A stretch of DNA of 64,000 bases, from assembly GCA_037957365.1 (NCBI GenBank), contig JARHVA010002006.1, positions 10,001 to 74,000 of the forward strand, in the 5' to 3' direction. The notes beneath the pieces were generated by a model. That model saw nothing but the letters and a program-made list of their open reading frames with translations, was not told the origin of the DNA and made no database searches. Position 1 is the stretch's first letter, and the number at the start of each line of letters is the position of its first letter. Made by a program: the position numbers and the translations under genes. Below, in pieces: positions 39,280 to 52,175 of this stretch. The stretch comes from Torreya grandis. Taxonomy: Eukaryota; Streptophyta; Pinopsida; Cupressales; Taxaceae.

Positions 39280-41260
39280 GATTCAAAGGATAATTGCATT
39301 ACACATGGTTATACTCTTCACATAAATAACATTTCAAAGGAGGGTGTTGATAATTATTTCCTCTACCACCTTGATAACCTCCTCTATATCCACCCCTAGA
39401 TCCTCCTCTGTTCAACTAATAACCTCCTCTATAACCTCCCTGTTGTTGTGTTGTGTTCTAGTTTTGATGTTGTTCAGTATTATCTCTAATCCCATATTGT
39501 TGTTTCATAACTAGCAAATTCTAACTAGTTTGTTGTTGTTGCATCATTGTCAGATTCCAAGGTGTTGAGTGCTAGTATTGTGGTGATGGTGGTGTCCAAC
39601 TTGATTAAGGAGGATTCCATCTGGATAGGGTTTGAGGTTGATACAAAGGTGAGATGGAATCCATTATGGACCTATTTGGTTGACACAACACTTATCAATC
39701 TTTGGGACTGGAATCATATTCTTTATCAAGGACACTTGCTGGACAATGATGGAAAATAATTTTTTTGTAATATCTTCTTTGATCTCCTAAAAATCCCTAT
39801 AAATATTTTCATATGATTATGTGATTTTAAAAAATTACAATACAAAATATGTGGGGTTTTTACATAATGTTAAAGGAGATGGCACTGCATTGTTTCATGC
39901 CTCATTATTCTATAGATTTCATAGAAATCTATTTTAATCTTAAGACAATCATTCCTATGATGTCCTTCTTTCCCACACTCCATGAACCATAGACTTAGCT
40001 TAGACTTAGCTACTTCATGATACTGTTCCATCCTCTTCATAAAATCTTGCAATGTTTTTTCAATCTTAGAAACTACTACAGGAGCTTCCCTATAATATTC
40101 AATTTCTTCCACCCAAATAACAATAGTTCTAGCATCTACCTTAGTAGTAAATTGAGTCTACACGATAGTAAACTTGATCGTAAAGTGTAATCCTTTGAAA
40201 AATCATGTACCTTTATCTTTATCTTCTAAGGCAAACTCTAACTTATTTATAACATATGAGAACTTATGATCATACTCATAGATTGATTCTCCTAACGTAT
40301 ACCTAATCTCTTTTAGGTCTTGAATAATCTAAATTCTACATTTCTTTATTTCAAATTATGTGATGAACCACTACTTAACATGGTGTATATTGGCTTGAGT
40401 GATATCTATGAATTATATAAAATGAAGTTCTCTTTCATTCAGTGCCTTGTTTAGTTCACACTTCTTTATAGCCTCATTGGTAATACGCTTATCTTGTCAT
40501 TTCATCTCACATGTTAGTAAGTATTGCTCAAGGTCTACAGACCCATCACATGGAACTGAGTTTAGAAATGTTCCTAAAGTACCCATATTATAAAATGGTG
40601 TTAGGGGGATCTATTATAGTGGGAGGCTACATTTAGTGTGATCCTACCTATACACTAAGAATATTTACCTATGCATTGGGAGAGTTTGTATGTGCACTCT
40701 GCTTTTCTTTGCTCGATTTCAATGAACCTTATAGCCTTCAAAGCCTTACAAATTGAGGTTATTTTAATTTTAGTACCCCATTGATGCACTTAATCTAAAA
40801 ATGGACGTTCCAAACTACTATTTTCCTATCCTTTTGGTTGAAATTTTTTACTTGAATATAACAAATTGGGTTGTGGGGATGTGTACTCTTTTAGTGAATG
40901 ATTCTTTCCTATGATAACTTCTCTTTCCATTCTTGAACCTACAATTACTCTATGAATCTATCCTACTTCTTAGCTTAATACTTCATATCCTTATTTTGGT
41001 AATACCCATTCTTGTAGTTGTGCACTAAATCTATCAACTAATTAATCTACCTCTACATTATTCTCATCTTCATCTTCAAACATCTCTTCTTCCTCTCGCT
41101 CTTATTCACTTTTTTCTTTTTATCAACATTCATATTCTTGTTTCATCTCATCTTTCTTCATTCTTTGTTATTCATATCTTTCTTCTTTTTTATCACTTCT
41201 TCCTAATCACTCTTCAACTATTCTGCTACTACTCTTAACTCTACTTGTAGCTACTTGGGT
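39280..41260 (-). pseudogene. Gag of element B: acidic N-terminus, knuckle, RGG box, second knuckle
   Basis: The N-terminal part (about 41.26-41.0 kb) is highly charged, for example EMFEDEDENNVEVD, then RFSAQLQEWVLPK. The frame at 39870-40112 ends in a zinc knuckle at 39945-39986 reading FMECGKEGHHRNDC, a C-x2-C-x4-H-x4-C motif with its first Cys changed to Phe. Downstream, at 39356-39441, the minus strand codes for an Arg-Gly-Gly box (GGYRGGY, then NRGGSRGGYRGGYQGGRG), followed at 39296-39331 by a second, altered knuckle (CYLCEEYNHV, stop, C). Gag would bind and package the element RNA. Two knuckles around an RGG box are unusual for a plant Gypsy gag. Confidence 0.75.
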
Positions 41261-41888
41261 ATTTTTCTATTTAATCCATCTATTCTTTTGTTGTAACTGA
41301 CATATTGAATCCAAAATCTTCTTCCCTTGTGTCTCCATTCTAGATTCAAGTCCAAGTATTATCTATTCATCTAATCATCATTCATTATCATGTCATACAC
41401 ACCCACATATGCCTGAAGTGACTACTCCATATTGGTTATAGTATGCACCATGGCCTTGTCCAAAACTGACATCTTCACTAAGATAGGTAGTCACTGCAAA
41501 CATTTCCTTTGAATTATTTTTATGAACAAGTCCTTCATAGCTTCAAAATATATGTTTCCTCACACTAAAAACTTAGTTATATATCCATCTATTATAGTAG
41601 TGACCCAATGATCTATTGCTCTTATCTAGTTGGTTTCTAGTCTCTGCAACTAGTCTATCTTTTCTTCAGTATAGATTAGAGTTTCTTCTATCCATGGTCT
41701 AAAGAAATAATATGCTAATCATACTAACCAGTTAGCTACCAATTCAATAAACTAACACCAAAAGATTTCATAAATTTCTCCATAAATATGCTCTCGAATG
41801 ATCTCCTAAACTGTAAGAATAGTCCCTTCTTGATTCTTATTCTATGACATTACATATCCTTTGGTCCAACCATATCTCAATATCTCTC

Positions 41889-42789
41889 TATTAGGAATAA
41901 AAACACTTAAACTAGATCTAAAGATATTAAATAACATGCATCATGAAAACATTCCTTAATTCACCATTAATATGAAAGCATAAATGAGAGAACAATATAA
42001 TAACATATAGGACACATATCTAATGTGGTTCACCCAATGTGGCTATATGCACTAATAATTTTTTTCAAATAAATCAGTAATCTAAATACCAAGACTACAA
42101 TGAACTCTCACAGAGATATAAAAATATACTATAGAAAATGTTGAACAAATAGCTTCACTTTCACTTGTATTTGCACAATTGTATATCTCACAAGTTCTTA
42201 AACCACACCCTATAATGAACACCTGCACTTTGCAAAACACCTACTCTTTGACTCTGATCCTCAAAGCCACAGCCTGCAAATAAATCATCAACCTCTAAAG
42301 GCCACACCACAACCTGTGTATATAGAATATGAAGGAATATCCATGAAAGGAGGAGCAAATGTGTCATGCTTATCCAAGATAAGAATCATCTACTCAATAC
42401 AACTCACACGTCATCAAGCTCAACCAAAAGCTCTCCCATGAAGGAACATGCCAAACTAAGGGTCTCCACCTTTCAAGGGTACATTTTACAACATCATGTG
42501 ATCACAGCCAACTCCTTGAAACAAAAAAGGCATTCCATTTTCCAATAAACAAATAGCTCCCTCAAAACAAGGAAGTCAACATGGGAAAAGGCATCTAACA
42601 ACTAACTCCATAAAACATGGAAACATAAAAATTAAAAATATACTAGGAATATTCCACTCACATGTGAAGTAAGGTTCCACAAAAGGTGGAGTAGAGAAAA
42701 ATACACTCCCCACATCTTTGGAGATATTTAGGCCCCAAAAATTTATTCCTATGGTCATGCGATATCCCCAAAGGGCTCCACACTCAACA
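41889..42789 (-). repeat. 3' LTR of element C (901 bp)
   Basis: Pairs with 46759-47681 throughout. Plus-strand start is TATTAGGAATAAAAAC (TG decayed to TA), end is CCACACTCAACA. The frames at 42366-42548 and 42576-42758 lie inside it and are not genes. Confidence 0.95.
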
Positions 42790-42802
42790 ATCTCCCACTT
42801 GG
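42790..42802 (-). other. Polypurine tract of element C
   Basis: On the minus strand CCAAGTGGGAGAT abuts the 3' LTR start TGTTGAG. AAGTGGGAGAT before TGTTGAG is the classic copia arrangement. Confidence 0.92.
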
Positions 42803-43510
42803 AGACCGTTTCTCCTGAATAGAATCTATCACTACTCCATGACCACTAAGGCCAACCAAATATGAACATAGTCTCAATTTGTCCAATGTGGCCACCTTGG
42901 TCATCATATCCATAAGATTATATCTAGTATGAATATTCTCTAGCTTCACCAAGTTGTCCTCCAAAGCTGTTCTAATGAAGTGATAATGTAACTGAATGTG
43001 TTTCATCCTTGAGTGGAAAGCAAAGTTCTTTGCCAAATGAATATCACTCTAACTATCACTGTGTAGTCTCCCAACTTTCTACTCATGTCCCAACTCTCAA
43101 AACAACTCTTTTAACAAGAACATCTCCTTGTTAGCCTCAATGGAAATAACATATTCTACCCCTATGGTTGACAAAGCCACAACCTTCTATATCATAAAAA
43201 TCCAACTAATCGTTATATCTCTAATAGTAAATATATAACCTGTCATACTTCTCTTTCTATCAATATCCCCTACCATATCTAAGTCCACATAACCATGCAA
43301 AGTGGTATATAATCCACTATAACATAATGCAAAATCAATGCTTCCTCTCAAATACCAAAGAATCCATTTCATTGCCTGCCAATGCTTATAACCTAGATCA
43401 CTCATATACCTATTCACAACTCCCACTACTTGGGAAATATCCAACCTAGTACAAACCATGGCATACATCAAGTTGCCAATAGTTGATGAGTAAGGTACCT
43501 TATACATCTT
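42803..43510 (-). pseudogene. RNase H of element C
   Basis: The frame at 43187-43507 reads GNLMYAMVCTRLDISQVVGV, HWQAMKWILWYLRGS, LHGYVDLDMVGDIDRKRSMT and GYIFT. The Asp of Y-V-D-x-D-M-x-G-D is the first catalytic residue. The last part (42755-43036) reads AKNFAFHSRMKHIQLHYHF, then IHTRYNLMDMMTKV, the C-terminal copia signature with stops before it (S-D-stop-S-D-I-H-L). Order after RT is as expected. Confidence 0.92.
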
Positions 43511-43529
43511 AAGCTTTTCAGCTTCCGTC

Positions 43530-44310
43530 TTGGGATACTACTCCTTTGATAATCTAAAATGGCCTACTAAACAAGTACCAATAGATTTAACATACAACAT
43601 ACTAAACCTTTCCAAGACTTTCTTCACATAATCTAATTGGGATAAAAACATCTTCCTCTCCTTCCTATCATGAGTAATCCTCATACCAAGGATTTGCTTT
43701 GTAGCACCCAAATCCTTCATAGAAAAGGAGTCAATAAGCTATTTCTTGAGCATATGAATATGTTCTATGTTCTTACCTACAACTAACATGTCATTAACAT
43801 AAAAGCAAAATATAATAAAGGAAACCATCATAAAAATGTTTGATGTAAATGCAATGGTTAAAATGACACCTTTGATATTCTTGTTCCAACATAAAATAAT
43901 CAAATTTATTATACCATTATCATGGAGCTTGTTTCAGGCCATACAAGCTTTTCTTTAGTCTCAACACATGATTATCCTTCCCTTTTACCTCATAGCCTTG
44001 TGGTTGCTTCATATAAAACTCTTCATCCAAATCACCATGAAGAAAAATAGTTTTCACATCTAACTATTCTAAGTGCAAATATTCAATTGCAACTAAACCA
44101 TGAATAATCTTAATAGAAGTCATTTTTACAACAAGAGAGAAAATCTCATCAAAATCAATACCTAATTTTTGTGCAAACCCCTTGACCACCATCCTAGCCT
44201 TATACCATTTTCTCCCTTCATCCTCTTCTTTTATTCTAAAGATCCACTTGTTTGGAAATGCACTCTTGCCCTTGGGTAGCCTTATGAAATCCCACATTTG
44301 GTTCTCCATG
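43530..44310 (-). pseudogene. Reverse transcriptase of element C
   Basis: The N-terminal block at 44064-44309 reads MWDFIRLPKGKSAFPNKWIF, then YKARMVVKGFAQKLGIDFDE and IFSLVVKMTSI. Farther on the box FIIFCFYVNDMLVVG contains YVNDML in place of the active-site YVDDML, so one catalytic Asp is now Asn. The frame at 43538-43720 then gives MKDLGATKQILGMRITHDRK, the block before RNase H. Between them are many stops. Confidence 0.92.
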
Positions 44311-44319
44311 AGAGATATA

Positions 44320-45540
44320 TGCTCCTCATCTATGGCTTATTCCCATTTCATCCTAGCATATACCTGTATTATTTTCTCATAACACTCTAGTTCTCCATTG
44401 TCAATGAGTAATAAATAATTCAAAGAAGGATAAAAATGTTCAGGTGTTCTTCTTACCCTAGAATATCTTCTTACCATAGGAGTTTGGAGTCCTTGTGTAG
44501 AAGGTTGTTGAACTAAATCTTTGGATACTTTTCCATCCACAATGTCATCTAATACTATGTACTCTTTATGTTCCTGATCCTATTCTTGCAACTGATGACT
44601 TTTTCTTTAAAGACTACATCTCTAGACCAAAATACTTTTCTATCTTTAATTTTTCATAAATGGAAACCAAAGTCATCCTCACCATAACCAACAAATGTGT
44701 ATTTCTTTGATTTAGACTCTAGCTTAGTCCTATCCTCTTTCTTAATGAGAGAAAAAGCCTCACATCCAAATACTCTAAGAAAAGAATAATCAACATTCTT
44801 ACTAGACCAAGCTTATTTAGGAATGCCTCCATCCAAAGGCATAAAAGGTCCTCTATTAATCAGATATACTACCATGCTAACTACTTCTACCCAAAACTAT
44901 AAAGGCAACCCTACATGTAACCTCATGCTCCTAGCACATTCCATTATTGTTCTATTCATCCTTTTAGATACCCTATTTTTTTGTGGAGTTCTTAGAACCA
45001 TCGTTTACCTATAGATTCCATTTTTAAAATAATAATCAAAGAAAGCATTAATATAATACTCACCTCCAATATTTGATCTGATACATTTTAACTTGAGACC
45101 TATTTCATTCTTAACCAAGGCTTTCCACTTCTTAAAAATGTTAAATACATTGGATTTCTTCTTAATGCAATAAACCCAAAATTTCCTAGTTACATCATCG
45201 ATAAAAGTAACATTATAATTAGATCCACCAATCGAAGATACCTGAGCTGGTCCCCATACATCTAAGTGTACCAACTCTAACTTGTGATCTTTATTTGTGG
45301 GTCCAACCTTTAGGAACTTAACCTACTTCTATTTCCCATACACATAATTCTCATAGAAGTCTAGATCTAGATCTTTCAATCTAAGAAACTTATATTTTAA
45401 GATCTGAAAGCCCTTATGACTCATATAATCAAGCTTGTAGTGCCACATAGTTGCATCTCCATCTACAACAACTAAATCAATAGAATCAACACTACTAGTA
45501 AAATATAAAGTACCAACTTTCTTACCTCTTGAAATCACAA
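44320..45540 (-). pseudogene. Integrase of element C
   Basis: The N-terminal zinc region survives as DATMWHYKLDYMSHKGFQIL (45329-45538). The core at 45005-45274 reads LVHLDVWGPAQVSSIGGSNY, then TFIDDVTRKFWVYCI (first Asp pair) and LKCIRSNIGGEYY, where the second catalytic Asp of R-S-D-N/R-G-G-E is Asn. Then NRVSKRMNRTIMECARSM keeps the region of the third acidic residue, here Lys-Arg in place of Glu-Arg, and VFGCEAFSLIKKE, YTFVGYGEDDFG follow as the C-terminal copia block. The enzyme would be inactive. Confidence 0.92.
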
Positions 45541-46120
45541 GATCACCTTAGGTAACTTTCCAAAAATCTGTAGTAAACAATATTGAACATCCATCACTAC
45601 GCAATTTCCCCTTTAAAACTAAATTCTATCTCAACATAAGCACATGTCTAACATCCTTAAATATCCATGTTTTCCCATTCTACATCTTAATATGAACACA
45701 AACTTTCCCTACTATCTCATATGGTTCATCATCATCGAGATATACATGTTCTAAATTCTCTTAAACATAATCAGTAAAATAATGCTTATGTGGGGTGGCA
45801 TGAAAAGATGCCCCTAAATCTAGAACCCAAGACTCATAAAAACTATACATAGAAAGAATTAAGGCATCCTGACATGATTTACTTGATGTCACATTTACCT
45901 CATTTATTTCTTCCTTGTTGGGATTCTTATCCTAAAGTGACCAACAATCCTTCTTTGAGTGAACACTCTTCCCATAATGCCAACATATCATCTTGGATCT
46001 AGATCTGGACTTAGATCTATCTTTTGACTTTCCACAGTTGCCTTTTCTCTTATCCTTTTACCTCCTTTTAGTATCAATGGATAAATCATTACTTGAAGAT
46101 GATTCACCAATGTTTTTTCT
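45541..46120 (-). pseudogene. Gag end and protease interval of element C
   Basis: The gag knuckle lies at 45944-45985 and reads CWHYGKSVHSKKDC: C-x2-C-x4-H-x4-C with the second Cys changed to Tyr. The copia protease should follow downstream on the minus strand; the segment around 45800-45850 reads SWVLDLGASFHATPHK, consistent with the copia protease motif W-x-L-D-S/T-G-A-S-x-H with the Ser/Thr changed to Leu. Confidence 0.75.
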
Positions 46121-46690
46121 TCACATCTCCTCACTAAGGATCACACCTACAACATCTTCAAAATTTAAGCTTCCCTTGGCAAGGATTTCATTACTCACAG
46201 CCATAACCAAACTATCCCAATTATCAGGCAAAGAAAATAATATTATAAAATATCTAACTCCATCATAAAAATTAATTCCAACTAAAGTGAGCATAATTAC
46301 AACCGTATTAAAATCATTTAGATGATTAGCTATTGAACCATTCTCAGAAATTTTCATGTTAAACAATCTTTTCATAAGATAATTTTTATTAGAAGCTAAA
46401 GGTTTCTCATACAACTTTCCATGTTTATCCATGAGATATTTTGTGGTTTTCTCATCAAAAATATTAAATGCAATAGAGGATATAAGGCATAACCGAATGG
46501 CTCCCAATGCCTTCCTATCAAGTAATGACCAATCTGCTTCACTCATACTTATAGGTTGTTCTACTTTCCCCTCCAAGGGGAGATGTAGCTCCTGATATAG
46601 GTAGTCCTCCATATACATTTTCCACAAACCAAAATTCTTACCATCAAAATTCTCCACTTTGAATCTGATCTCTTCTCCCATAACTCCCAC
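46121..46690 (-). pseudogene. Gag of element C, longest open frame of the window
   Basis: Copia gag (UBN2-type) packages the RNA. The likely start is ATG at 46679-46681 (MGEEIRFKVENFDG); the three codons before it begin with GTG. It reads FDGKNFGLWKMYMEDYLYQ, DWSLLDRKALGAIRLCLISS and KTTKYLMDKHGKLYEKPLAS, then LMKRLFNMKISENGSIANHL and LPDNWDSLVMAVSNE, all standard copia gag blocks in order. It stops (TGA/TAG-type) at 46121 before the zinc knuckle, which lies about 140 bases farther on. 187 codons remain open, which makes C the best preserved element here. Confidence 0.92.
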
Positions 46691-46743
46691 TCAAGCTAAT
46701 ATACTTCCTATGATTTACCACTTCAACAAAACACACAACCAAT

Positions 46744-46756
46744 GACTCTTATACTA
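46744..46756 (-). other. Decayed primer binding site of element C
   Basis: The minus strand reads TAGTATAAGAGTC two bases inside the 5' LTR. Compared with the plant tRNA-Met site TGGTATCAGAGCC it differs at three positions. Confidence 0.75.
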
Positions 46757-46758
46757 GT

Positions 46759-47681
46759 TGTTAGGAATAAAAACACTTACACCCGATTTGCTATTACCAT
46801 AATCTAGATCTAAAGCTATGCAATAACATGTATCATGGAAACATTCCTTAATTCACCATTGATATGAAATCATAAATAAGAGAACATTATAATAACATAG
46901 ATTACATAGATCTAACATGGTTCACCCAATGTGGGCTATATCCACCAATGAAAATACTCAAATAAGTCAGTAATCTAAATATCAAGACTATAATGGAATC
47001 TCATAGAGATATAAAAATATCATGTATAAAATGCTAAACAAATAGCTACACTTTCACCTATACTTACACAATGTTGTATCTCACAAATTTCTAAACCACA
47101 CCCTATAATGAACATCTATACTTTGCAAAACACCTACATGTTAACTTTGATCCTCAAAGCCACACCCTGAAAATAAATTATCAACCTCTAAAGGCCACAC
47201 CACACCTTGTATGTATATAATATAATGGAAAATCCATGAAAGGAGGAGCAAATTCATCATGCTTATTCAAGATAAGCATCATCCACTCAAGATAACTCAC
47301 TTCCACCTCATCAAGCTCATCCAAAAGCTCTTCCATGAACATGCCAAACTAAGGCTATCCACCTTTTAAGGGAAAATTTTCTAACATCATGTGATCACAA
47401 ATAACTCTTTGTAATAAGTAAGGCATTACCTTTTCCAATAAACAACTAGCTCCCTCAAAACAAGGAAGTCAACATGGGAAAAGTCATCTAACAACTAACT
47501 CCATAAAACATGAAAACATATAAATTAAAAATATACTATGAATATTCCACTCACAGTGGATCAAGGTTCCACAAAAGGTGGAGTAGGGAAAACTATGCTC
47601 CCCACATCTTTGAAGATATTTAGGCCCCCAAAATTTATTCCTATGGTCATGTGATAGCCCCAAATGGCTCCACACTCAACA
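46759..47681 (-). repeat. 5' LTR of element C (923 bp)
   Basis: Starts TGTTAGGAATAAAAAC and ends CCACACTCAACA on the plus strand, followed by the duplication CTCTC. The frame 47484-47675 is inside the LTR and not a gene. Confidence 0.95.
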
Positions 47682-47749
47682 CTCTCTACCCTGGTAACCA
47701 TCTTAGCATTGTTTCCTCCAAAAAAGAGTTTCCACACTCACTGCACCAT

Positions 47750-48285
47750 TGTTAGTAGAGATTTCTAAAGTATCAAAACATGCTAAGGATGAGGATAGTT
47801 GTGAGATACTTAATGTGCAAAAAATAGTTTATCATAAAATATAGTAAATTGGAAGACAAAAATGTAAGATGCATTAATTATTTTATGTTATTGAAAAATT
47901 TAAGAACTAATATTTTATAAACTAAAATAATGCATTCAAAATAGTACAAATAGAAAGTAGCCAAGACATTACACATAAGAATGCATGCAAGGAACATAAC
48001 AATAAATCATACAAGTAACCATAACCAGATAATCTCAATTGATCTTTTCTAAAATTTGAAGCCTTTTCTTCTTACAACCAAAAGTATATATAGATGTTTG
48101 AAATCTATGACTGTTCATCTTCTTCTCATACTTAGTGCTAAAAGCAGAGTCTCTTCATATTATAGCTTATTAAAACTCATGAATATAAGATAAAATAAGA
48201 TATATAATGACAAAATGAGTGCATAACACATTAATATCAGACAAATATCCCGTGAAACTTTACAATCAATGTTCTTCTACCAACA
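47750..48285 (-). repeat. 5' LTR of element B (536 bp)
   Basis: Matches 28938-29476; starts TGTTAGTAGAG on the plus strand and ends CTACCAACA, followed by AAATT. Just inside it the minus strand reads ATGGTGCAGTGAGTGTGG, the candidate primer site; I could not assign it to a tRNA. Confidence 0.92.
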
Positions 48286-48290
48286 AAATT

Positions 48291-51200
48291 CTTACAATCA
48301 GCCTACCACATTTATCTCTTGAGGTCATATTGGTTATCTTTATTGTTTGAGACCTAGTTGAATACATGAAACCTATAATATTACCATGGAATCCCTTAAA
48401 ATTAACTCAATATTATGGTATCATCTCCATCATGGATTAAGGATCTTCTACAAATACTTAGGAGAGTTATCTAACTTAAAACCCTGTAAACAAGCTCAAG
48501 AAAGAGCTCTTGTAATCTATTTTTCATACATATTTAGCTCAGAAATACTAGTTTATTAATATTTAAAATGCATAATAGATACATATAGGTCCCTCAAATG
48601 ATTTATAGTCCATTCAAATCCATTTTGAGTGGCTTATGAGCTCATATTCTCCTTGGGTCCTATTTTGGGTTTAATAAGGGTTTTAGGTAGCTAACATTGT
48701 TAAGGATTGTTCATAAAGAAAATATCCCTAAAAATTTAAATAAAAACACAAATATTGAGTAGTTTAAACCTAATAATCACTCTAATAACCACCTAGGCCC
48801 ATTCAATTCCTCTTGCAAGTTCCAATGTAGCAAAACTAGGCTCTCGAGTAGAGTAGGCCTGATAATACACTCGATAAGGCTACATTAGTAAAAATGGGGT
48901 GAAAAGTGATTATTTTGGGATGGATATAAATTATTTTGGAGTTAATAACACCATATTGAGTGTGAAATTTGTATTTTAAATGAAATGACACCTTTATCCC
49001 TCTAGAACTCAACTTAATCCATTGTTAGGGTTTATAATCAATCTTTTGGTTGTAACCCTAACAGTGCCTTTTTAACATTTTATTGATTTGGTAATGAACC
49101 CAAACATAATATTATCCTATACCAATATAAAATTTACCTCTTAATATCCTTATTTTCTCATATTTATATATAACATGCAAACTCTCTTCAATTTCCTACA
49201 CATAGGCCTATAGGTGACTGCTTGGGCTTTATTCAACAAACTTTGGAAACTTGAAAGTTTTGGTATGTATTGTGAGGTTAATATATAATTTACTTTGACT
49301 TTATTCAAACCTATTTATCAATTTAACAACACTTTAACCTATGCTTCCATCTTCATTCTATCTACAATCAAGCTTGTAGGTCTCTATTTGAGGCTTGTTT
49401 GAGAGATTAACATAAGATAGTCATTTTGAAGTGATAATAAAGATAAAATGATAAATGAGAGGATATAAGAAGTTATTTGAGATATATTTAGTTTATAATA
49501 TTATTTATTTAATGTTCATATCGTCAAACAACTATTACTAATATGCCTTTTCCCCCCTATTGCATGTGATAGACCTATGGGTGGTTACTTAGCATGAGCT
49601 CTTCTTTCTTATTGTGGTTCTAACCTATTTTAAGTATATTTGACCCACTATGACCTGGTAGACAATTATTTTTTACTATCCATATTATTCTCTATGTATT
49701 TTAGTCATGTAAAATAGCCTGATCAATCACTTAGTCTTCATTTTGTTTACATAGTCCACTAAGTGCTTCATAAGCTCATTTCTATGAGATGATCAAAAGT
49801 TGGACTGTGACCTATTCCATTTCATATTTATTTTTATGATTGTGATGAGAATTTTAAGAGGATTTATTTTTTCTAAACTCATCTTGTCTTTTTAAATCCC
49901 AAGTTTCCCATTGAGATACCTTGCTAGGTTGCTTGTGATAGTTGAGTGTATGTTTACTTTCTTAACATGTTCATGATGCCCTCAAATAAGTTTGTTGAGA
50001 GATTTTATTCAAGTTACATGAATGAACCATTATTATTATGAATAAATATCCATTTATATCTTAGTATCACTGCTTTCAAAGACAATGAGAATCTCCTTTG
50101 GACTCCATAAGGTTGTTAGTCTCTCAAATAGGTCTCTTTAATTGTCTTGATGTCTCTTTTGTTTCACCTAAATCCTCAATGCTTCTAATATTTTCATAGG
50201 GTCTACATAATTTTTTTAATACTTTAAATCTTTTATTCCATTACACATCTTGGATATCTTTCTCTTATTCATCTAAGAAATATTCCACTTACGATCAAGC
50301 CTATAGGTGATTTTTTTGAACCTAGAGCACCTTCTTCTTCAACTCATGACTAACCCCTTTCCTTGTATGATATCCTATTATGTTTCAAGTTTAACTACAC
50401 TTGGTTATCACTTAACATTTTTATGATGCATTAATAATTCATGTATGAGCCAAAGGCCTATAACTTCTTCTTCTGCATCCTTAGAGACTCATTAAAGAAT
50501 ATTAGGACAACTATCTTTCAAGATCTACCATTTGCCTTTTCATGATAGTCATGGAATAATTTAATAAAATTTATTTCCAATTAAAAAAAAATATATTATT
50601 AATGAATATAATAATATCAATACCTCAAGGTGTTACAAGATTCACTCTTTACACTTGCCAATGAATTTGTTAGAGTCTCTTGAAGATTATTGTGAATTCA
50701 TGTGAATACAGGAGGATGATTTGGAATGTGGTAGCAGACATAAGGGGATGATATAATTATTAATGGAATATGATGATATTTTTTTGAAATTTATTTGATT
50801 ATAAATAATTTAAACCCAACCCAAACTATGCCTGAAAACTCCTCAAACAGGTTTGTAGTCCACTTAAAGTGGAGATATTTTCCATCACATGTTCACACAT
50901 TCCAAGTAGAAATTGTAAAAATATGTGGGAGGTATTTGGGAGTCATAAGTGTCTCACATATATATTCATTTTTAATAATAAACTCACTAATATTTTGAAA
51001 CCATTGAAAATTGAGGCCATGGGATTTGAGGTATGCATTTTATGCCTTAACTCCTTCGCAATTGTTCATAAAGCAAAGGAGCTTAACCAAATGACTAATT
51101 CCATAAAATGGAAGTGAATTATAGCCCCCCTACCTAATATCTTAGCCTCAAACTCTCTTCCTCTTGTACATAATGATTCAAAACCAATGATCATTCCCTC

Positions 51201-52175
51201 GATGCCAAAAAACTGATGTAGAAATGACATAGGTTTCAAACTTCTTTTGGACTGGTAAATCTTCAAAATGTTTGGTTTGAGTCTAGATAAGGTAGAATGG
51301 GCCATTTAGGTTATTGTGATAAAAACTTATCTCATAAACCTAAAACAAGGCTTATATAAACCATTATGTAAGCAATGAACTGCCACATTTTCCTATGAAA
51401 GTGGTGAACCAGGCATTGATGAAGCTCCTCTTTGCATGTACAAGAGTTGGGGATTATGTCAAGGCTTTTAATCACCCTCTTTTTTATCCTAAAATTTCTC
51501 CATATGCTCATTTTGACATTAGAAAATGTTTCATGGGTAGTTACAAGAGTATTTCATGTATAGAGATGGTCTTTAAGACACTTTAAGCAATATATATGGT
51601 TAAGGTGCATATGTTATGACACTCAAAAAGGATTAAATGACTTGGAGGAACATTATATCATGATGTTTATACCTTCATACTTAATCCAAAAAATGTCACA
51701 GAACTAAGAAATAATGAATACCTTAATTTTCCCAAAATTACCTTAACCTTTCCAAACTACTTGAGAATGCTATATTTCTCCATCACAACTTTGCCTCTTC
51801 ACTTATTTTTTTCTAGGATAATCATTCCACCTTGAAGGGTTATCATGTCATAAATGTATAAGCTTAGATAAATGCAATTTAAACTCTTCCAAAAACCTTA
51901 ATGTGTCAAAAATACTTTAAATGATACTAGTGTCCCATGGGGGGAATTAAGGTCACAATTATTAACCATGAAACTGGGCTCATGAATCTTGAATTTTTTA
52001 CTATGTTTTAAACATCCTAAAAATCCTAAGGATAAATGGACAAGACATGACCTAATGAAAAAACATAATCATCAAACCATGACCTACTAGAGCCTATCAA
52101 TAGGGTCAAACAAGATAGATAGTAGGTTTAGAAGTAGTATGGCCTAAGGTAGCCATATTGGCTAACATAACCATG
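48291..52175. other. Right part of the probable insertion in the outer RT
   Basis: About 3.9 kb with no recognised domain on either strand. It lies between element B and the point where outer RT homology ends. Open frames such as 50869-51117 (plus) and 51066-51305 (minus) overlap and have no motifs. It might be a non-coding LTR derivative or another element class. Confidence 0.4.

Larger units (their letters stand above)
41889..47681 (-). mobile_element. Element C: Ty1/copia (Tork/TNT1-like), complete but dead
   Basis: A 5,793-bp element with LTRs at 41889-42789 and 46759-47681. The target duplication is CTCTC (41884-41888 and 47682-47686), within element B. LTRs read TGTTGAGTGTGGAG on the minus strand at their 5' end. 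The polypurine tract and a decayed tRNA-Met primer site are in the right places. Domain order on the minus strand is gag, integrase, RT, RNase H, which defines copia. Blocks such as MWHYKLDYMSHKG, GNLMYAMVCTRLDIS and FHSRMKHIQLHYHFIR are typical of the Tork/TNT1 group. Gag remains open for 187 codons, pol is broken in many places. Confidence 0.96.
28938..48285 (-). mobile_element. Element B: Ty3/Gypsy with extra 3' ORF, carrying nested copia
   Basis: LTRs at 28938-29476 and 47750-48285 bound the element; the flanking duplication is AAATT (28933-28937 and 48286-48290). Both LTRs end CTACCAACA on the plus strand; the right one starts TGTTAG and the left TTTTAG. Minus-strand order from the right: gag (41.3-39.3 kb), protease (38.7-38.4), RT (36.9-36.0), RNase H (36.0-35.6), integrase (35.2-34.5), then a long decayed extra ORF (33.3-30.9 kb) before the 3' LTR. 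The copia element C lies between the 5' LTR and gag. Without C and its duplicated target, B is about 13.5 kb. Its YLDDW box groups it with E2. Confidence 0.9.
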
